This document shows, piece by piece, positions 23,620 through 35,286 of a stretch of DNA of 64,000 bases. Position numbers and translations under genes: made by a program. The notes beneath the pieces are model-generated. The model was not told the origin of the DNA. It was given only the letters and a program-made list of their open reading frames with translations, and made no database searches. Source of the stretch: Cycas panzhihuaensis (lineage: Eukaryota > Cycadophyta); NCBI GenBank assembly GCA_023213395.1, contig CM041465.1:166167741-166231740 (forward strand). Direction: 5' to 3'. How positions within the stretch are numbered: position 1 is the stretch's first letter; each line of letters opens with the position of its first letter.

Positions 23620-25550
23620 TGAGAAAGATGGTTGTGCACCTAGGGGGATCTAAACTTAATATCTCTCAATTCCTTTCTGTAATTAAAATTGAGAGACATA
23701 AAGTTCAAGAAGACCTAAGGGACATAGTTTTTGCCTAGTAGTGCCATCTAATGAAGTGTGAGTGGATATGATGAAAGCCATAGATATGAAATGGGGTGAT
23801 AGAATCCACTAACCTACATGACTTAATGAAGGAGTTCTAAGTTTGGAGTTGCACTGACAATATCCTCAATGTCCTTCTTAGGAATTCCCCTCATGTAATA
23901 CTTTTAACCTTTTGAGTTCTACATTCATGTGAGAGAGGGTAAGATAATGGAAAGGTATTTTATCTTGTTTTGTTTCTTGTCTTAGTTTATGTTCACTTTG
24001 TTTTTCTTCCTTTTTGTTGTCTTTTCCTTGTTTATGGTAGTTATGGTGTTTATAGTCACTTGATGTTCCTTTGTGTTTTGTTCTTCTTTCTAGGTTTTGA
24101 TATGATAGCAAAGAGACAAAACCAAGAGAGCAAGATAAATCTATACAACCAAAGAGACTACAAGATCAAACTCACATAAACCTTTTATGTGTTTTTTTAA
24201 AAATTAAATCAAAAGTAAACAAACTAGAAACACTGCATGCAAATTCTCTATTCTTCTGTTATTTTATGTTTTCAAAATAAAAAATGCACATGCAACTATG
24301 AAATAGCCCTCCTATATGCAATATGCATACTTCACTTCAAAAGGAATGATGTTATTAAAATCTGAAATTCATTATATGATCTTTGTGCATGTTTTTAAAT
24401 AAATTAATTAACATGTAAAACTAGTCAACATACTTCATCTTTCATGCATGCAACTAATGCTTTAAAAAGGTGATGAATAATGCACAAAGAAAAGAGATTC
24501 TTAAAAGATACTACTACTATTTTCTGATAATTTTAGACCTATGAGATAATAATTAAACCATAAATCTAAATAATAACATTCACATGAAACTAGTCCCAAT
24601 GGTTCTATGAGCTCCAAAAGGATCCTTGAACCATTTGCAAAACTGAAAAATTAAAGATATTTTACCATGCAATATTCTCAACTTTTCATTCCCAAGATAA
24701 AGAAGTTGAAAGCACGCCACTTGGGGGTCACTAAGGGCAAAGACACCTAATCCAATACTATAACTATAACAGGAGCTTAAGAGTCTTAAGAAATGGGATA
24801 GGTCACCCACAAAGGGTGCATGTGCATTGAAACACAGGTTCAGAGACCAACAAATAGCACGCAAAACCTTCTTTTTTTATGGGCACCTTCTAGGATCTAG
24901 GTTAGGCAAGGGTGTTATCAATTTATCGAGTAGCCTAAGAGAGAGCTCCTCTATCCTAATGGTGAAAGGGAGGAGAGAAAACGCATTCCTCTAGAGAAGA
25001 GGTGAAGGAGAAAGGATAGTTCTTAATAAGGTAGGAACCTAAGAAATAAGTAAAGGAAGTGGTTGAGTGAGAGTTTGTTGGAGGTGCAATGATAAGGTTT
25101 ACTAAACTGGTAAGGGTTTTAAAGGACCTCTAAGCAGTGGCGGGGCCTCCTAAATATGCAAAAAGGTGGAGAAATAGGCCCCAACAATGATGTAAAAGCA
25201 TGAAAAAAGGTAATTGAGCCAAAAGAATATCTCAGGGATGATGTGAGAGGCTAGACATGAGTCAGAGTGGGCTGCAAGGGCCTGTAAGTACCCGAGAGTA
25301 CGAAGGTATCACAAAGAGCTATGTGGCACTATAGGACCATGGTACTAAGTCATCATAAGTCAAATCATAGTCACAGGCACAAAATAGGCAGGCAAACTAA
25401 GCATCAAGACTACCTATGTAATAATGTCATACAAACATCACCATAAAGCATCTCACCATCTCATGAAACAAGAAGGGGGAGGGGTAGATATGTATATATG
25501 TGCCTACTTAAGAGGAACTATCAATGTCCATTCCCGATAGCTGTGAAACA
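23620..25550 (-). repeat. LTR between copy B and copy A4 (shared)
   Basis: On the minus strand it starts TGTTTCACAGCTA at 25550 and ends near 23620 beside the primer binding site. It aligns with the A1 and A3 LTRs in the first block (ATCGGGAATGG) and in a later TGTGCCTGTGACTATGA-type block. Upstream lies not flanking DNA but a purine tract and the 3' accessory region of copy A4. It therefore has an internal region on both sides. Confidence 0.7.
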
Positions 25551-25781
25551 CTTCCTCCCTAGTAGCAGAGCCTCATCGTTCAAGAGCATTTGGTGATGGC
25601 AAATGCTATCAACATAAAAAGAGTCAATATCATCTATTATTGTAAGTGTGTCATCATCCAAGGGGAGTAGTGATTGTTGTGATGAATCACATGGATAAGG
25701 AAGGAAATGGAATAGCGTGGGGGCTGTCCATATGTCACCCAAGAGTGTAGTATGAAATGACGAGGGGATGGGAGGGTTAAC
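25551..25781 (-). other. 3' end of copy A4 internal region with polypurine tract
   Basis: On the minus strand AGGCTCTGCTACTAGGGAGGAAG abuts the LTR start (as AGGGAGGAAG then TGTTTC). This aligns with the sequence before the A3 3' LTR, GGCTCTATTACCAAGGGGG at 56376-56394. The region continues at 33375 on the far side of copia-2. Confidence 0.65.
25777..25781 (+). repeat. Target duplication TTAAC, left of copia-2
   Basis: TTAAC directly precedes the 5' LTR and is repeated exactly after the 3' LTR at 33375-33379. Confidence 0.85.
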
Positions 25782-26093
25782 TAAAAGAGGTTAATATATC
25801 AAGGTCATTTGTGTAGATAAATTATATGACCTTAGGATATATTGTTAGCATTAGTCTCTTAATAAAATGCACTTTATATACATTTAGATACAACTTTGGA
25901 TTCATGTCATTAGGCAGGAAAATCCCAACCCTGATGCTCACCCTTCAATAATAAAACGTAAAATCTCAAGGAGGGAGTTATTATTCATTCTCACCTCCAA
26001 GCTTGCTCTCATATCTTGTTTCATCTCCTTTTCATTCTCCATTGCCATTGTGTGCATGTGAGTGATTTATTCCCTAGATCCATTCTTCCTTCA
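25782..26093 (+). repeat. 5' LTR of copia-2
   Basis: It starts TAAAAGAGGTTAAT (TG is expected; TA is consistent with a G-to-A change) and ends CTTCA, two bases before the primer binding site. It aligns over its length with 33064-33374. Confidence 0.9.
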
Positions 26094-26095
26094 TG

Positions 26096-26107
26096 TGGTA
26101 TCAGAGA
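26096..26107 (+). other. Primer binding site of copia-2
   Basis: TGGTATCAGAGA matches 11 of 12 bases of the usual initiator tRNA-Met primer site, TGGTATCAGAGC. Confidence 0.88.
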
Positions 26108-28039
26108 TCGAAGGGGATCTATTCACTCCATTCCACTCGCATGGAGTCATCTTGCCTCTCCTTCACCTTTAATGTGAAGTATTGAGAGTGCATTTATCAT
26201 TTTTTTAACATTTTGAGAGCTTACAATTATAGTAATTTGTATGTTGCTACTTTATATATGTGTGTAGAAATTTAAAGGTGAAGAATACATGATTTTGAAG
26301 CCGTTCAGCTGCCGGAACAGTCCTGAAAGCATTAAAGGCCTATAATTTCATAAAAATTTTGACCATCTCAGAATTTGATAAAATTTGGCATAAAAAGTTA
26401 CCTTGACTAGAAGATCATTTTTTTCTTCTAAAGTAACTTTAGATTTAGCCTACAACAATGAGTTTTAGCTGTGATAAAAGGGTAAATTTTGTAGAGAAGT
26501 GATTTAAGGTACTTTTCCCAATAAAATCCTTTAATTATTAGCTAAAAATATGAAATTTTTATTAAGCTTTCTAGTAGATTTATATCTTAGGATCAATTTA
26601 AGATAAATCTCATTAAATTTCATCCACTGGTGAGTGAGATCTATGCAATTTTCTCATGATTGCTGATTTTGCCTATTCAACCCCTGTGGACATTACAAGG
26701 GCATTTCAGGTAACTTTTTGGAAGATTTTGGATGGTACAGAAGGGAAAGTTAATGTATGTGTTAAAATGTAACTTTTGACATATTGAAGTTCATATTCTG
26801 AGACAGTGGATCTGACAAGATTTTACTTTTGTGCTTTTTCGGGCAGAAATTTTGTTGTGCCTTTTCATAAATCTAACTTCATAACTCTATCAGAAACAAC
26901 ATTTTGAATACTTTTTCCTTTTATTATAAATTTAAATTTCATCATTTAGGCCTTCATATTTGTAATTTTTAGAAAAATTTACCCATTTATTTGTAAATTT
27001 TATGAAAAAATCACAAAATAGGGCAAAATAACATGCATATAGATTTAGAAAAATTAGCATTTTAGTGGAAAGTTGATCCACCTTTTATCCCATTGTGTCT
27101 TTTGTATGAAAACTTCCAAAAATATACTTGGAAATATTGTACTAAAGCAAGGGAAACCTTGGATCAGAAGCAACATCTAGTTCCCCTGCTAAATCTAGCA
27201 TGCTTTTTCTATTTGTACGCATAGCATAAAGCATCACATAAAGTAGCAACAACAACAAAGCAAGCATGAATATCAAGAAAGCACATTTGATAACTTTCTA
27301 TTTTAGTTTTCAGTTATTCGGAAACATCTTATACTATTCTTAAAAAGAATCTCATCAATACACTTTATACCGCCAGTTCTTGACTTGTGTGCACACTCGC
27401 CTTAGTTGAAATAAACCAAGGTTGGCCAAAGTCTAGGCCCTAAGGGAGGTGTGAGTTTCATACTAGGTCTGATCTTAACCAAAATAGTGGTGGAATGACA
27501 GGTTAGCCATACCTACGGCCTCCAATCAGGGATAATCTTAATAACCACCCAGGAAAATTGAAAACCTTAATACAAGATTAAAATTAACCCGGTCCAATAT
27601 CTGTCATAACCGTGGGATATGTAGTACCGTTTGAATCTTTGGAGGAGGTATATAGCTACTCATTGGTGAACTGGGTGAGGACTGGGAGTACCTGGGCTCC
27701 ACTGTAACTTGGATTTCATCACCAAGTACAGGTGCAGGTATCGTGGGTGAAGGCCCTAATCATATACTAGAAGCCTTATGCATCAAAACTTCACCTACAT
27801 TTGGACATAAATGAGAGGTTAGTGGTATGACACATCACCACTCTTTGCCAACTCTATATTAGGCCTTATTCTTGCATCATTGCTTATACTTATTTTTCAT
27901 AGTTATTGAAAAATACTTAATTATTTTCTTACTTCTCATCATAAGCATTCATTTATATATCCCTATTGAGTTAGGTGTATTAGCCACACGTGTTAGTGGC
28001 ACATACTTCTATCATATCTTCTACTTCTTTATCATCACC
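26108..28039 (+). other. copia-2 leader, no gene seen
   Basis: About 1.9 kb lies between primer binding site and gag, long for a copia element. I find no coding domain, no LTR pair and no second element in it. It may hold the RNA packaging signal or an unrecognised old insertion. Confidence 0.5.
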
Positions 28040-29239
28040 ATGTCATCTCAATTCAAGCAAAACGTTAACTACATATTGAAAGGAAAAGAAAATTGGGATC
28101 TATGGTACACTAGAGTTTAAAATACCACAAAGTATGAAGGCCTTTAGAGAGCCCATTTGCAGCCTACACCCAACATACTAGAAACAGCTACAACATTTGC
28201 TTCTTGTGGATCCATCCCAATAGCTCCTACAGATGTTGTAGCTAAACTATAATGGGAGATAGATGATGAAAAGATTCATGTAGGAATTATATTGGTCATT
28301 GATCACTCCTTGCACAACTTGATTAATGAAGAGCAACATGACACAGCCTGCAAGGTCCTTAAAGTTCTTAAGAAGGACTTTGATACCAAATCAGATTTAG
28401 AATTCGCTCATCTTATTCTAAAAATGAACAAATTAAAAATGCAGAAGGGATGAGCTCATGAAACAATAAATCTCTTTCGACCAATCAAACAGGTAATTGA
28501 TAAATATTTTAAGACCCAATGTATCACTTGGGCATTCTTGATCCAGTCATGTCTACATATTCCTGATTATAAAAACTTGCTTGGAAGTCTTCAATCTAGT
28601 AGAACATTGAAGACACTCAACTTTGAAGCACTTGCTGATAAGTTCATTGAATTTGATAAGACCTTTGATATGAACTTTGTAGCCTTTGACTCTTTTCCAG
28701 ATGCAACCTTTGAGGTAGAAGAAGAAGTTTGCTACACAAGAAATTAAGGTCCTTCTTGTAGTAGAGGAAATAACTAAGCAAGAGGAAGAGGAAGAAATAT
28801 GGGAAATCATCCACAAGGTCAATCAAACCCTCAGTTATAATCTCGATAGTCTCAAAGCCAAGGGCCACCTCAACAAAGAGCAAGATAGTCAGGCCAAACT
28901 AGTACCTCTTTAGGGACTAGTAATCAAACTATTATGTGTGATCGGTGTAACTGTAAAGAACACTTAGCAAAAGACTGCAGAACCACCACTTATAAGTTAG
29001 TCAAATTCCAACCAAAATATGGAGCTCATAATGTTGAAGAAACTTGTGAAAAATCCTTTAGTGGTGCAAGTTTTGTACAAGCACACGTTCAAAGAATTAA
29101 GGGATCTTCAGCATCAAATACCATTGACCAACCAAAGAGATACTTTGAAGCTCGATGTGGATATATCACTTGTGAATTCCCTTCACCAATGCCAAGCCTT
29201 ATTGGAATTACCAATAGTGTGGCTTCAATCGATATATAA
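28040..29239 (+). pseudogene. gag of copia-2 (decayed)
   Basis: The ATG at 28040 starts SSQFKQNVNYILKGKENWDL, then W-Y, the standard copia gag opening, with a stop after 27 codons. The capsid part continues in the same general frame (FDTKSDLEFAHLILKMNKLK near 28380; SCLHIPDYKNLLGSLQS near 28550). The zinc knuckle CDRCNCKEHLAKDC (C-x2-C-x4-H-x4-C) starts at 28937. Between them a frameshift occurs near 28740. Protease follows directly. Confidence 0.84.
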
Positions 29240-29600
29240 TGGATCATGGACACAGGAGCAACTCAACATATGATATGCAATCGTAGTCTATATCAAACAT
29301 TTGACTCAAATATTCAAGAAGTTATTCACATGGCTGATAAATTGCAACAACCTATTGAAGGAATTCGTAACATTCACCTGAAACTCCTAGGCTTAGAAAA
29401 TTTTACATTGCTTGATGTCTTATACACACCCAATATTAAACAAAACCTACTCTCCTTATCCACACTTATCTCTCGTGGATTTGATCTGACTGTAACTATA
29501 AATGACCAGACTCTCCAGGTCATTCACCCTCCAACTAATCAAGTGGTTTTAACTGGACATCTCTTTGGCAAACTCTTTTGACTAAATGGCTCTCCATCTT
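29240..29600 (+). pseudogene. Aspartic protease of copia-2
   Basis: The active site is intact as WIMDTGATQHMICN at 29240, with the D-T-G-A box. The frame then reads EVIHMADKLQQPIEGIRNIH and DVLYTPNIKQNLLSLSTLIS, the usual link into the pre-integrase region, and stays open to 29581. The segment itself could be functional, but it is cut off from gag and integrase by stops. Confidence 0.82.
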
Positions 29601-29679
29601 CTGAATCCCATTGTGCCCAAAGCCCTTATGTCAATGAAGAATTTACATTTAATTCCATCTTGACCCACCCAACATTGTC

Positions 29680-30480
29680 ACCATAAGCTCTTTGGCATGC
29701 TCGCATGGGCCATGTTCATATTGATAGACTTAGAGATCTTTCTAATACTCTTCCAAAGTTCTCCTCTAAGCCCTTTAAATGTGAAGCTTGTATCATTGTC
29801 AAATCTCATCGACAACCCTTTCCTAAAAGTCGGTGGGAATCAAGCCATCCATTATAATTGGTACACTCTAATTTGTGCAAGCCAATGCCCATTCTTTCAC
29901 CGAAGGGCAAGTTATATTACATCTCTTTCATTGATGATTTCATTAGAAAAGTATGGGTAGTTTTTCTACATAAGAAAGATGAAGCCTTCCATGTATTCAA
30001 AGAATTCAAAGCCCTCACTGAAAAAGAGTCAAATTATCAACTCAAATGTCTTCGAATTAATAATGGTGGTGAATATACCTCACATGAGTTTGAAAGCTAT
30101 CTTCGAGACAGTGACATCAAGCATCAAGCAATAGTAGCAGGTACCCCACAGTAAAATGGAGTTGCCAAGTACATGAACAGAATAATCATGAACATGGCTC
30201 GGGCTATATTGATATATAAAAATCTACGTGCCTACCTATGGGCCGAAGCCATCTAGACAACTATTTATTGTATCAATGCTATTAGCCTATCAAAGGAAGT
30301 ATAATCACCTAATGAAAAGTGGTCAGGACAAGCTCTACCTATTATTCACTACTTTAAAATTTTTAGCTCTACATGCTATGCCTATGTTCTGGATGTAGAT
30401 CGAAATAAACTCCATCTAAAAGGCATCTCTGTTAGATACCCTATATATAAGAAAAGATATAAGGTCTTCATACCTTTACA
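29680..30480 (+). pseudogene. Integrase of copia-2 (decayed)
   Basis: The zinc region reads LWHARMGHVHIDRLRDLSN then CEACIIVKSH near 29790. The core reads LVHSNLCKPMP, where Asn replaces the first catalytic Asp, FISFIDDFIRKVWVVFL-like sequence, CLRINNGGEYTS, where Asn replaces the second Asp, and TPQ-stop-NGVAKYMNR, where Lys replaces the catalytic Glu. All three catalytic residues are therefore changed, each by a change compatible with G-to-A. Integrase of this copy is dead. Confidence 0.85.
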
Positions 30481-31079
30481 ATGAGAAATCATCGTTACCA
30501 GACATGTCATTTTTGTGGAGACAGAGGATTAGTTACTTAAACTGGACTCTAAAATACCCTTACGCCACTATAATAATGTTATCAAGTATGATGTTTAGAT
30601 TCCAAAATTTGGGGGGGAGGGAGAGGGGGATAAACATAAATTACTCCAAATATTAAAAGATGATAATAGATCCTTGAAGAATACAAGTTGTGACTCTGAA
30701 CCGATGAGCGCACATCTAGCACCATCCTTTGAAGATAGTAGAGTTAACAAAGGCAAAGCCATTATATAAGAACCATCTTCTCCACCTTCAGTCGACAAAG
30801 GTAAAACAATCATAGAAGGACCATCTTCCTCAAGTACATCAATATCCTCCTCACAAAATAATCATTTTAATGAACAAGATGAGAACCAAGAAGTTGAGGA
30901 AATGAGGACTTCATTCCCAACTCAAGGATCTCGAGAAGTCTGCCAACTTAATAAGGACATACAACTAGATGAGGTGAGGAAAACTGGCACTTGAAGTGCC
31001 CATAGAGCAAGGATGCAGGAATCATTATATACTGAGCTTGAACCGGTGGAGCTACACCTTACTCTTAATGAAGAGCTCC

Positions 31080-31860
31080 TAACGTACCAAGAAGCTGTAA
31101 AACATATAGTTTAGAGAAATGCCATGAATGAAGAGTACCAATCTCTTATCAAGAACGGTACATAGGAGCTCATTGATCTACCACTTGGTAGAAAGCTAGT
31201 CTAAAATAAATAGGTGTTAAAAAACAAATATAGATTAGATGGCACCCTTGAAAAACACACGGTGAGGTTAGTATCTAAAGAATTTACACAAAGGGAAGAC
31301 ATCGACTACACTGAAGTCTTTGCACCTACAACCAAGTGGCCTACAATTAGAACTCTTGTGGCCTTGGCTTCTCAATAAGGTTGGAAAATCCACCAACTTG
31401 ATATTAAGATTGTGTTTCTCAATGGAGATCTTGAAGAAGAAATTTACATGGCTCAGCTAGAAGGATATGAGATCAAAGGTCAAGAGTATAAGGTTTGCAA
31501 GATGAGAAAGTCCTTGTATGACCTTAAACAAGCCCCTTGTGCTTGGTTTTCCAAGTTGTTTGAAAGAATGAAGCAACTTGGATATGACTTTTGTGACTAC
31601 CAAGATATTGATGCAACATTGTTCATCAAGCACCATAAGGATAAAGTCACTTATCTCATAATCTTTGTGGATGACATGCTAGTAACGGGTGATAGTGAAT
31701 AGGAAATAAGCCAACTGAAAAAGGAAATTGGTAAAACATTCAAATTATCTAACCTCGGTTTGATGAAATATTACTTGGGAATTGAAGTAATACAAAAGAA
31801 TGGAAAATTTTTCCTCTCTAAAGAAAAATACATCAATGATCTTCTAACTAAGTTTTAGTT
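31080..31860 (+). pseudogene. Reverse transcriptase of copia-2 (decayed)
   Basis: Readable segments are EELIDLPLGRKLV-like sequence near 31170, TVRLVSKEFTQREDIDYTEV near 31260, IHQLDIKIVFLNGDLEEEIY near 31400 and MRKSLYDLKQAPCAWFSKL near 31510. The catalytic box is FVDDMLVTGDS near 31665, then a TAG. The longest open part is 31412-31702. Stops occur at former Gln and Trp codons. Confidence 0.86.
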
Positions 31861-32616
31861 AGAAGACGTTTGACCAGTGATGTTACCTATGGACCCTAAT
31901 ACTAAACTCTTAGCTGAAGGTGACACTAGGGAGGCAAACGTAATACTCTATAGGAAACTTATAGGTATTCTCATCTATACTACTAATACAAGGCTAGATA
32001 TTACACACTCTATTGGCATTCTTGCTCATTACATGACAAATCCTAAGTAGAATCATTGGTAGCCAGTAGTGCAGTGTTAAGATACCTTAAAACGACCAGT
32101 AAATATGGTCTATTGTATGAACCTAATTCATACTTCAAGCTTTCTGCATACACAGACTCAGACTTTGTAGGAGATAAAGATACCGGAAGATCTATGTCTA
32201 GGTATATAACATTTCTTAGAACTGCACCAATATCATGGAGATCCAAATGGTAGAAGATAGTTGCAGATTCAACTACCGAAGTTGAATATATTGTTGCTTA
32301 TAAAACTAGTAAGGAGGTGATATGGCTGAGAAAATTATTGAAAACATTGAATATCACCCAAACAAGTCCTACGAGTCTTCATGTGGATAATTAATCAGCA
32401 ATCTACATGGCGAAAAATCCTATATTTCATGATCGTACCAAACATATAAATACGAAAGTCCACAGGATTAGAGAACTTATTTATGATGGCACAATTCAAC
32501 TAGAATACTACCCCACAGTAGATAAAGTGGCTGATATCTTCACCAAATAGTTGTAAAAGGTGAAGTTTGAACAGTTCTGAAGGCAACTCAGCCTTAAGGC
32601 CTCCATCTTCGACTAA
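31861..32616 (+). pseudogene. RNase H of copia-2 (decayed)
   Basis: The connection part reads YRKLIGILIYTTNTRLDITH near 31950. RNase H shows LSAYTDSDFVGDKDTGRSMS near 32145, SWRSKW then VADSTTEVEYIVAYKTSKEV near 32265, and FHDRTKHINTKVHRIRELIY near 32430. The end reads VADIFTK then two stops and FEQF, finishing at a TAA at 32614-32616. Acidic residues remain but stops split the domain. Confidence 0.85.
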
Positions 32617-32645
32617 TCAAAGAAGATAGCAATAGGATCATCATA

Positions 32646-32750
32646 CTCTATTCTCTTCATGAAAACCCCTTGTGGGCACGAAAGAATAAGAGTAAGTCTC
32701 TACTCTATCCTCTTTGTGAAAATCCCATGTGGGCATGGAAGGATAAGGGT
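32646..32750 (+). repeat. 57-base tandem duplication in copia-2 3' region
   Basis: Two diverged units begin CTCTATTCTC (32646) and CTCTATCCTC (32703). Each contains TGTGGGCA followed by GGATAAG or GAATAAG. It lies between the RNase H stop and the 3' LTR. Confidence 0.7.
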
Positions 32751-33063
32751 TGTACTAGTTTTAAAAAATTGAAACCTATGAAAACCAAAAAAGGCATAGG
32801 GGATGACCAAACAATATATGGATACTTTGTAGATTAAGCTACACATTTAAGCTACTTGGATATCAGGCTACATCAAAGAGCCACCTTAGCCATTTTGATT
32901 TATAAAAGGGGCTATATATCTTATAAAGTTCGTGGGTTTCTATTCCCATGAGGGTTTTCCCATAAAAGTGTCATTTAAAATTTCAATGTAATAATGAAGC
33001 TCAAATAAAGACCTTATAGAATAGATTTTCTCAAAAATGACCTTCCACCATTAAGGGGAGGAT

Positions 33064-33374
33064 TAAAAGAGATTAATGTATCAAGGTCATTTGTGTAGAT
33101 TAATTATATGACCTTAGGATATATTTTTAGCATTAGTCTCTTAATGAAATGCACTTTATGTGTATTTAGATGTAATTTTAGTTTCATGTTATTAGACAGG
33201 AAAATCCTAACCCTGATGCTTACCCTCAATAATAAAAGGTGAAATCTCAAGGAGGGAGTTATTATTCATTCTCACCTCCAAGTTTGCTCTCATATCTTAT
33301 TTCATCTCTTTTTCATTTTCTATTGCCATTGTGTACGTGTGAGTGATTTATTCCCTATATTCATCCTTCCTTCA
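33064..33374 (+). repeat. 3' LTR of copia-2
   Basis: It starts after the polypurine tract TTAAGGGGAGGAT (about 33051-33063) and ends CTTCA. The exact repeat TTAAC follows at 33375-33379. Confidence 0.9.
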
Positions 33375-33379
33375 TTAAC
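33375..33379 (+). repeat. Target duplication TTAAC, right of copia-2
   Basis: Exact match to 25777-25781. Confidence 0.85.
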
Positions 33380-33629
33380 CCCATCAGTCTTATGTAATAT
33401 GAGTATTGTGTAAAGTTGTGGGCACAATCAATAAGGGGATGTAAGCAAAAGATCTATGTATATGGAGAATTAATGTATAGGGGCATCATGCCATGGATGG
33501 TATGAAGATAGAGTAAAGAATTAAACCTGGTGGTCACCATAGTTTAACCTCATTAGTGGCTTGCTTTCGAAGGTATAAGGGTAGTTACAATGGAGAAGGA
33601 AGGATGATCTAGAAGTCTGAGAGGCTAGC

Positions 33630-34068
33630 CAACCTGTTTGGTTGCCTAGGAAGGATCATCCAAGAGAGGGAGATGACACTCGAGGATGTGGCAGACAAGG
33701 CCATCCACCTTAGTGTTCAGATCTTAGGGAATATACTGAACATCCACAGAGGTAAATAAAGATAATAGGAACCTTGCAGTCGATGCAAGGGCTCTCAATC
33801 ATGGGCAATGCACTTGGTAGACTCGGGTTAGTTATGACATGATGATCTGGGAGTTACAATAGAGGATGATAGGACCATGGTAAAAGCAAAGTGCATTAGT
33901 AAGGGCTTCGATAATAGTTGTGTATTCATCCTCGTTACTCGTAGCCTTAAGTAAGAAGATTCTGGAACATATGTAGTCATTTTTAGAGGGATCGTAAAGG
34001 ATCCATACAGCTATAGAAGGTCTAGGGTTGCCACAACTTCCTCTGTCAGTGAAAATACATAATACCAT
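33630..34068 (-). pseudogene. Accessory second RNase H of copy A4
   Basis: This codes for an RNase H-fold domain separate from the one in pol. The frame from 34068 reads VLCIFTDRGSCGNPRPSIAV, with the first acidic residue and a GNP turn, then WILYDPSKNDY. NEDEYTTIIEAL follows with the conserved Glu. The third acidic position is Asn: LYCNSQIIMS, where related proteins have DSQ. After a stop the frame resumes with DVQYIP and LNTKVDGLVCHILE, the usual C-terminal RNase H segment. It is in sense with A4 and aligns with the A3 copy at 55477-55870. Dual RNase H Tat elements are known, but there the extra domain sits next to pol RNase H. Activity is unlikely. Confidence 0.8.
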
Positions 34069-34740
34069 GGCAAGAAAAGTGAAGTTTAAATCGAATCACA
34101 AAAGGAATAGTAATGGTAGTGTTGAGATACATAAGGGGTAGCAACGAGGCTATAACAGCTTGGAATGGCTAGATATATTGGTCATAAGAGGATAGAAGAG
34201 CCATGAAGGTAAGCTACTAGGCTTGAGGAAGGCTTGCCCAATGGAAGGATGAGAAGATGCTAGTAAATATACTCTTTTAGTACTCCTTAGGGTCATGAAA
34301 AGGCCAACGAAGGCCTAGAAGGAGGAAGGAGCTCTACTTAGGAGCCTCAGAGGCTCAAATAGATGGAAAAAATAGATCTAGGATGTCGAAACGAGCCAAA
34401 GGAGTATAAACAAAAGTATGTTTCAGAGCAACACAAAAAATTGGATGGAAGGGCCTCTAGGGAATGGGAGGGACTCATTATAAATACACTAAAATGAGGT
34501 AAAAAGGAAGCTATAGGAGTAGAATAGGGGTCAAACCCTAAAGGCAAAGAGGATGAGGACAACAAACCGATCTTGAGGGTTGTCACATTGAAGAAAATAG
34601 AGACAACACTCGAGGAGGCTCCGCGAATAAAAAGGAGTGAAGGGGCAAAAATAAGTTTTATTTTCATGGGCCCCTAGAGATATTTGGAGCCCTCAAGCCC
34701 TCCCCTTTGAGTAGTAAGGCTACGCCACCATCCGAGAGTG
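34069..34740 (-). pseudogene. N-terminal extension of accessory RNase H gene, copy A4
   Basis: Upstream of the RNase H domain the minus strand has an open frame from 34667 to 34347. Its YSFGSFRHPRSIFSIYLSL segment matches YSFDSFCHPGSIFATRLCL in A3 (about 55130-55190), including the position of a following TAG. Matching reading frames in two decayed copies suggest this was coding. I recognise no domain; it is rich in Ser, Phe and Leu. Confidence 0.5.
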
Positions 34741-35286
34741 TATACCGAGAGATCTAACCATTGGATTGGAGTGAGAGGACAACCATTAGGATCAGGATGG
34801 CGAGATGGAAACCATCAAACTAGATCTAATAAGTGGATCATACCCTAGCTACTTCATTTCATCATTTTAATTTGATGTCTTTTTTTACAATTTTTGGGCC
34901 CCATAATGGCCACAGGGACCCCTTCAATCTCATCAGAGGTCTAAGGAGGAGGAGGACTATGGAATTAGGTAGCCCTAGTCCCAATAAACTGAGTCAAACC
35001 CACTGAAGATAAAATTTTGGATTTTTAGGGCCATACCCCCTTTCTTGGGGGGTATCCGTGGCCCCGTAATATTTGTCACAATATTTCAAAGTTTACGGTG
35101 GGGCCTGCTAAGGGACTAGAAAATCTCAATGGGGCCTACATCAATATCTATGATACCACAAATATTGACATGGGGCAGAGACTTACTAGGGGGGGAAAGG
35201 AAAAAAGCTAACTAAATTAGATAGATTTACCCTATTTGAAAGAGCTCCAACCATCTAGAGGGGGGTGACACATGGTAGTTAGGTGT
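34741..35286. other. Intergenic region of the A4 accessory module
   Basis: This aligns in reverse with 54227-54830 of A3, between the antisense plant mobile domain gene and the sense RNase H gene. It contains half of the hairpin element (CAAAGTTTACGGTGG near 35084). No gene is seen. Confidence 0.6.
35282..35286 (+). repeat. Candidate target duplication GGTGT, left of A3
   Basis: GGTGT recurs at 59370-59374, directly after the A3 3' LTR. The shared string is AGGTGT, so the exact edge is uncertain by one base. The A4 sequence aligns to A3 up to this point and resumes after 59370. Confidence 0.6.

Larger units (their letters stand above)
9577..25550 (-). mobile_element. Tat-like Ty3/gypsy retrotransposon, copy B (split by copia-1)
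   Basis: Read leftward: LTR (25550-23620), primer binding site, gag, protease, linker, reverse transcriptase, RNase H, then a copia insertion at 17957-11761, then integrase ending at 10470. The gag start (MEITTPTPRHLLRLQGFPP) and the domain order match copies A1 and A3, but the proteins are clearly more distant. It has YLDDML in reverse transcriptase and D-E-G in the protease, so I treat it as a separate subfamily. It has no 3' LTR in the window, probably because A1 inserted downstream of its integrase. Confidence 0.85.
25782..33374 (+). mobile_element. Ty1/copia retrotransposon copia-2, inserted in copy A4
   Basis: Two LTRs of about 311 bases (25782-26093, 33064-33374) flank primer binding site, long leader, gag, protease, integrase, reverse transcriptase, RNase H and polypurine tract. 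The exact TTAAC duplication proves a normal insertion. By hand count the LTRs differ at roughly 30 of 311 positions, mostly transitions. It is more decayed than copia-1, with stops in every domain. Removing it joins two parts of the A4 3' region. Confidence 0.93.
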
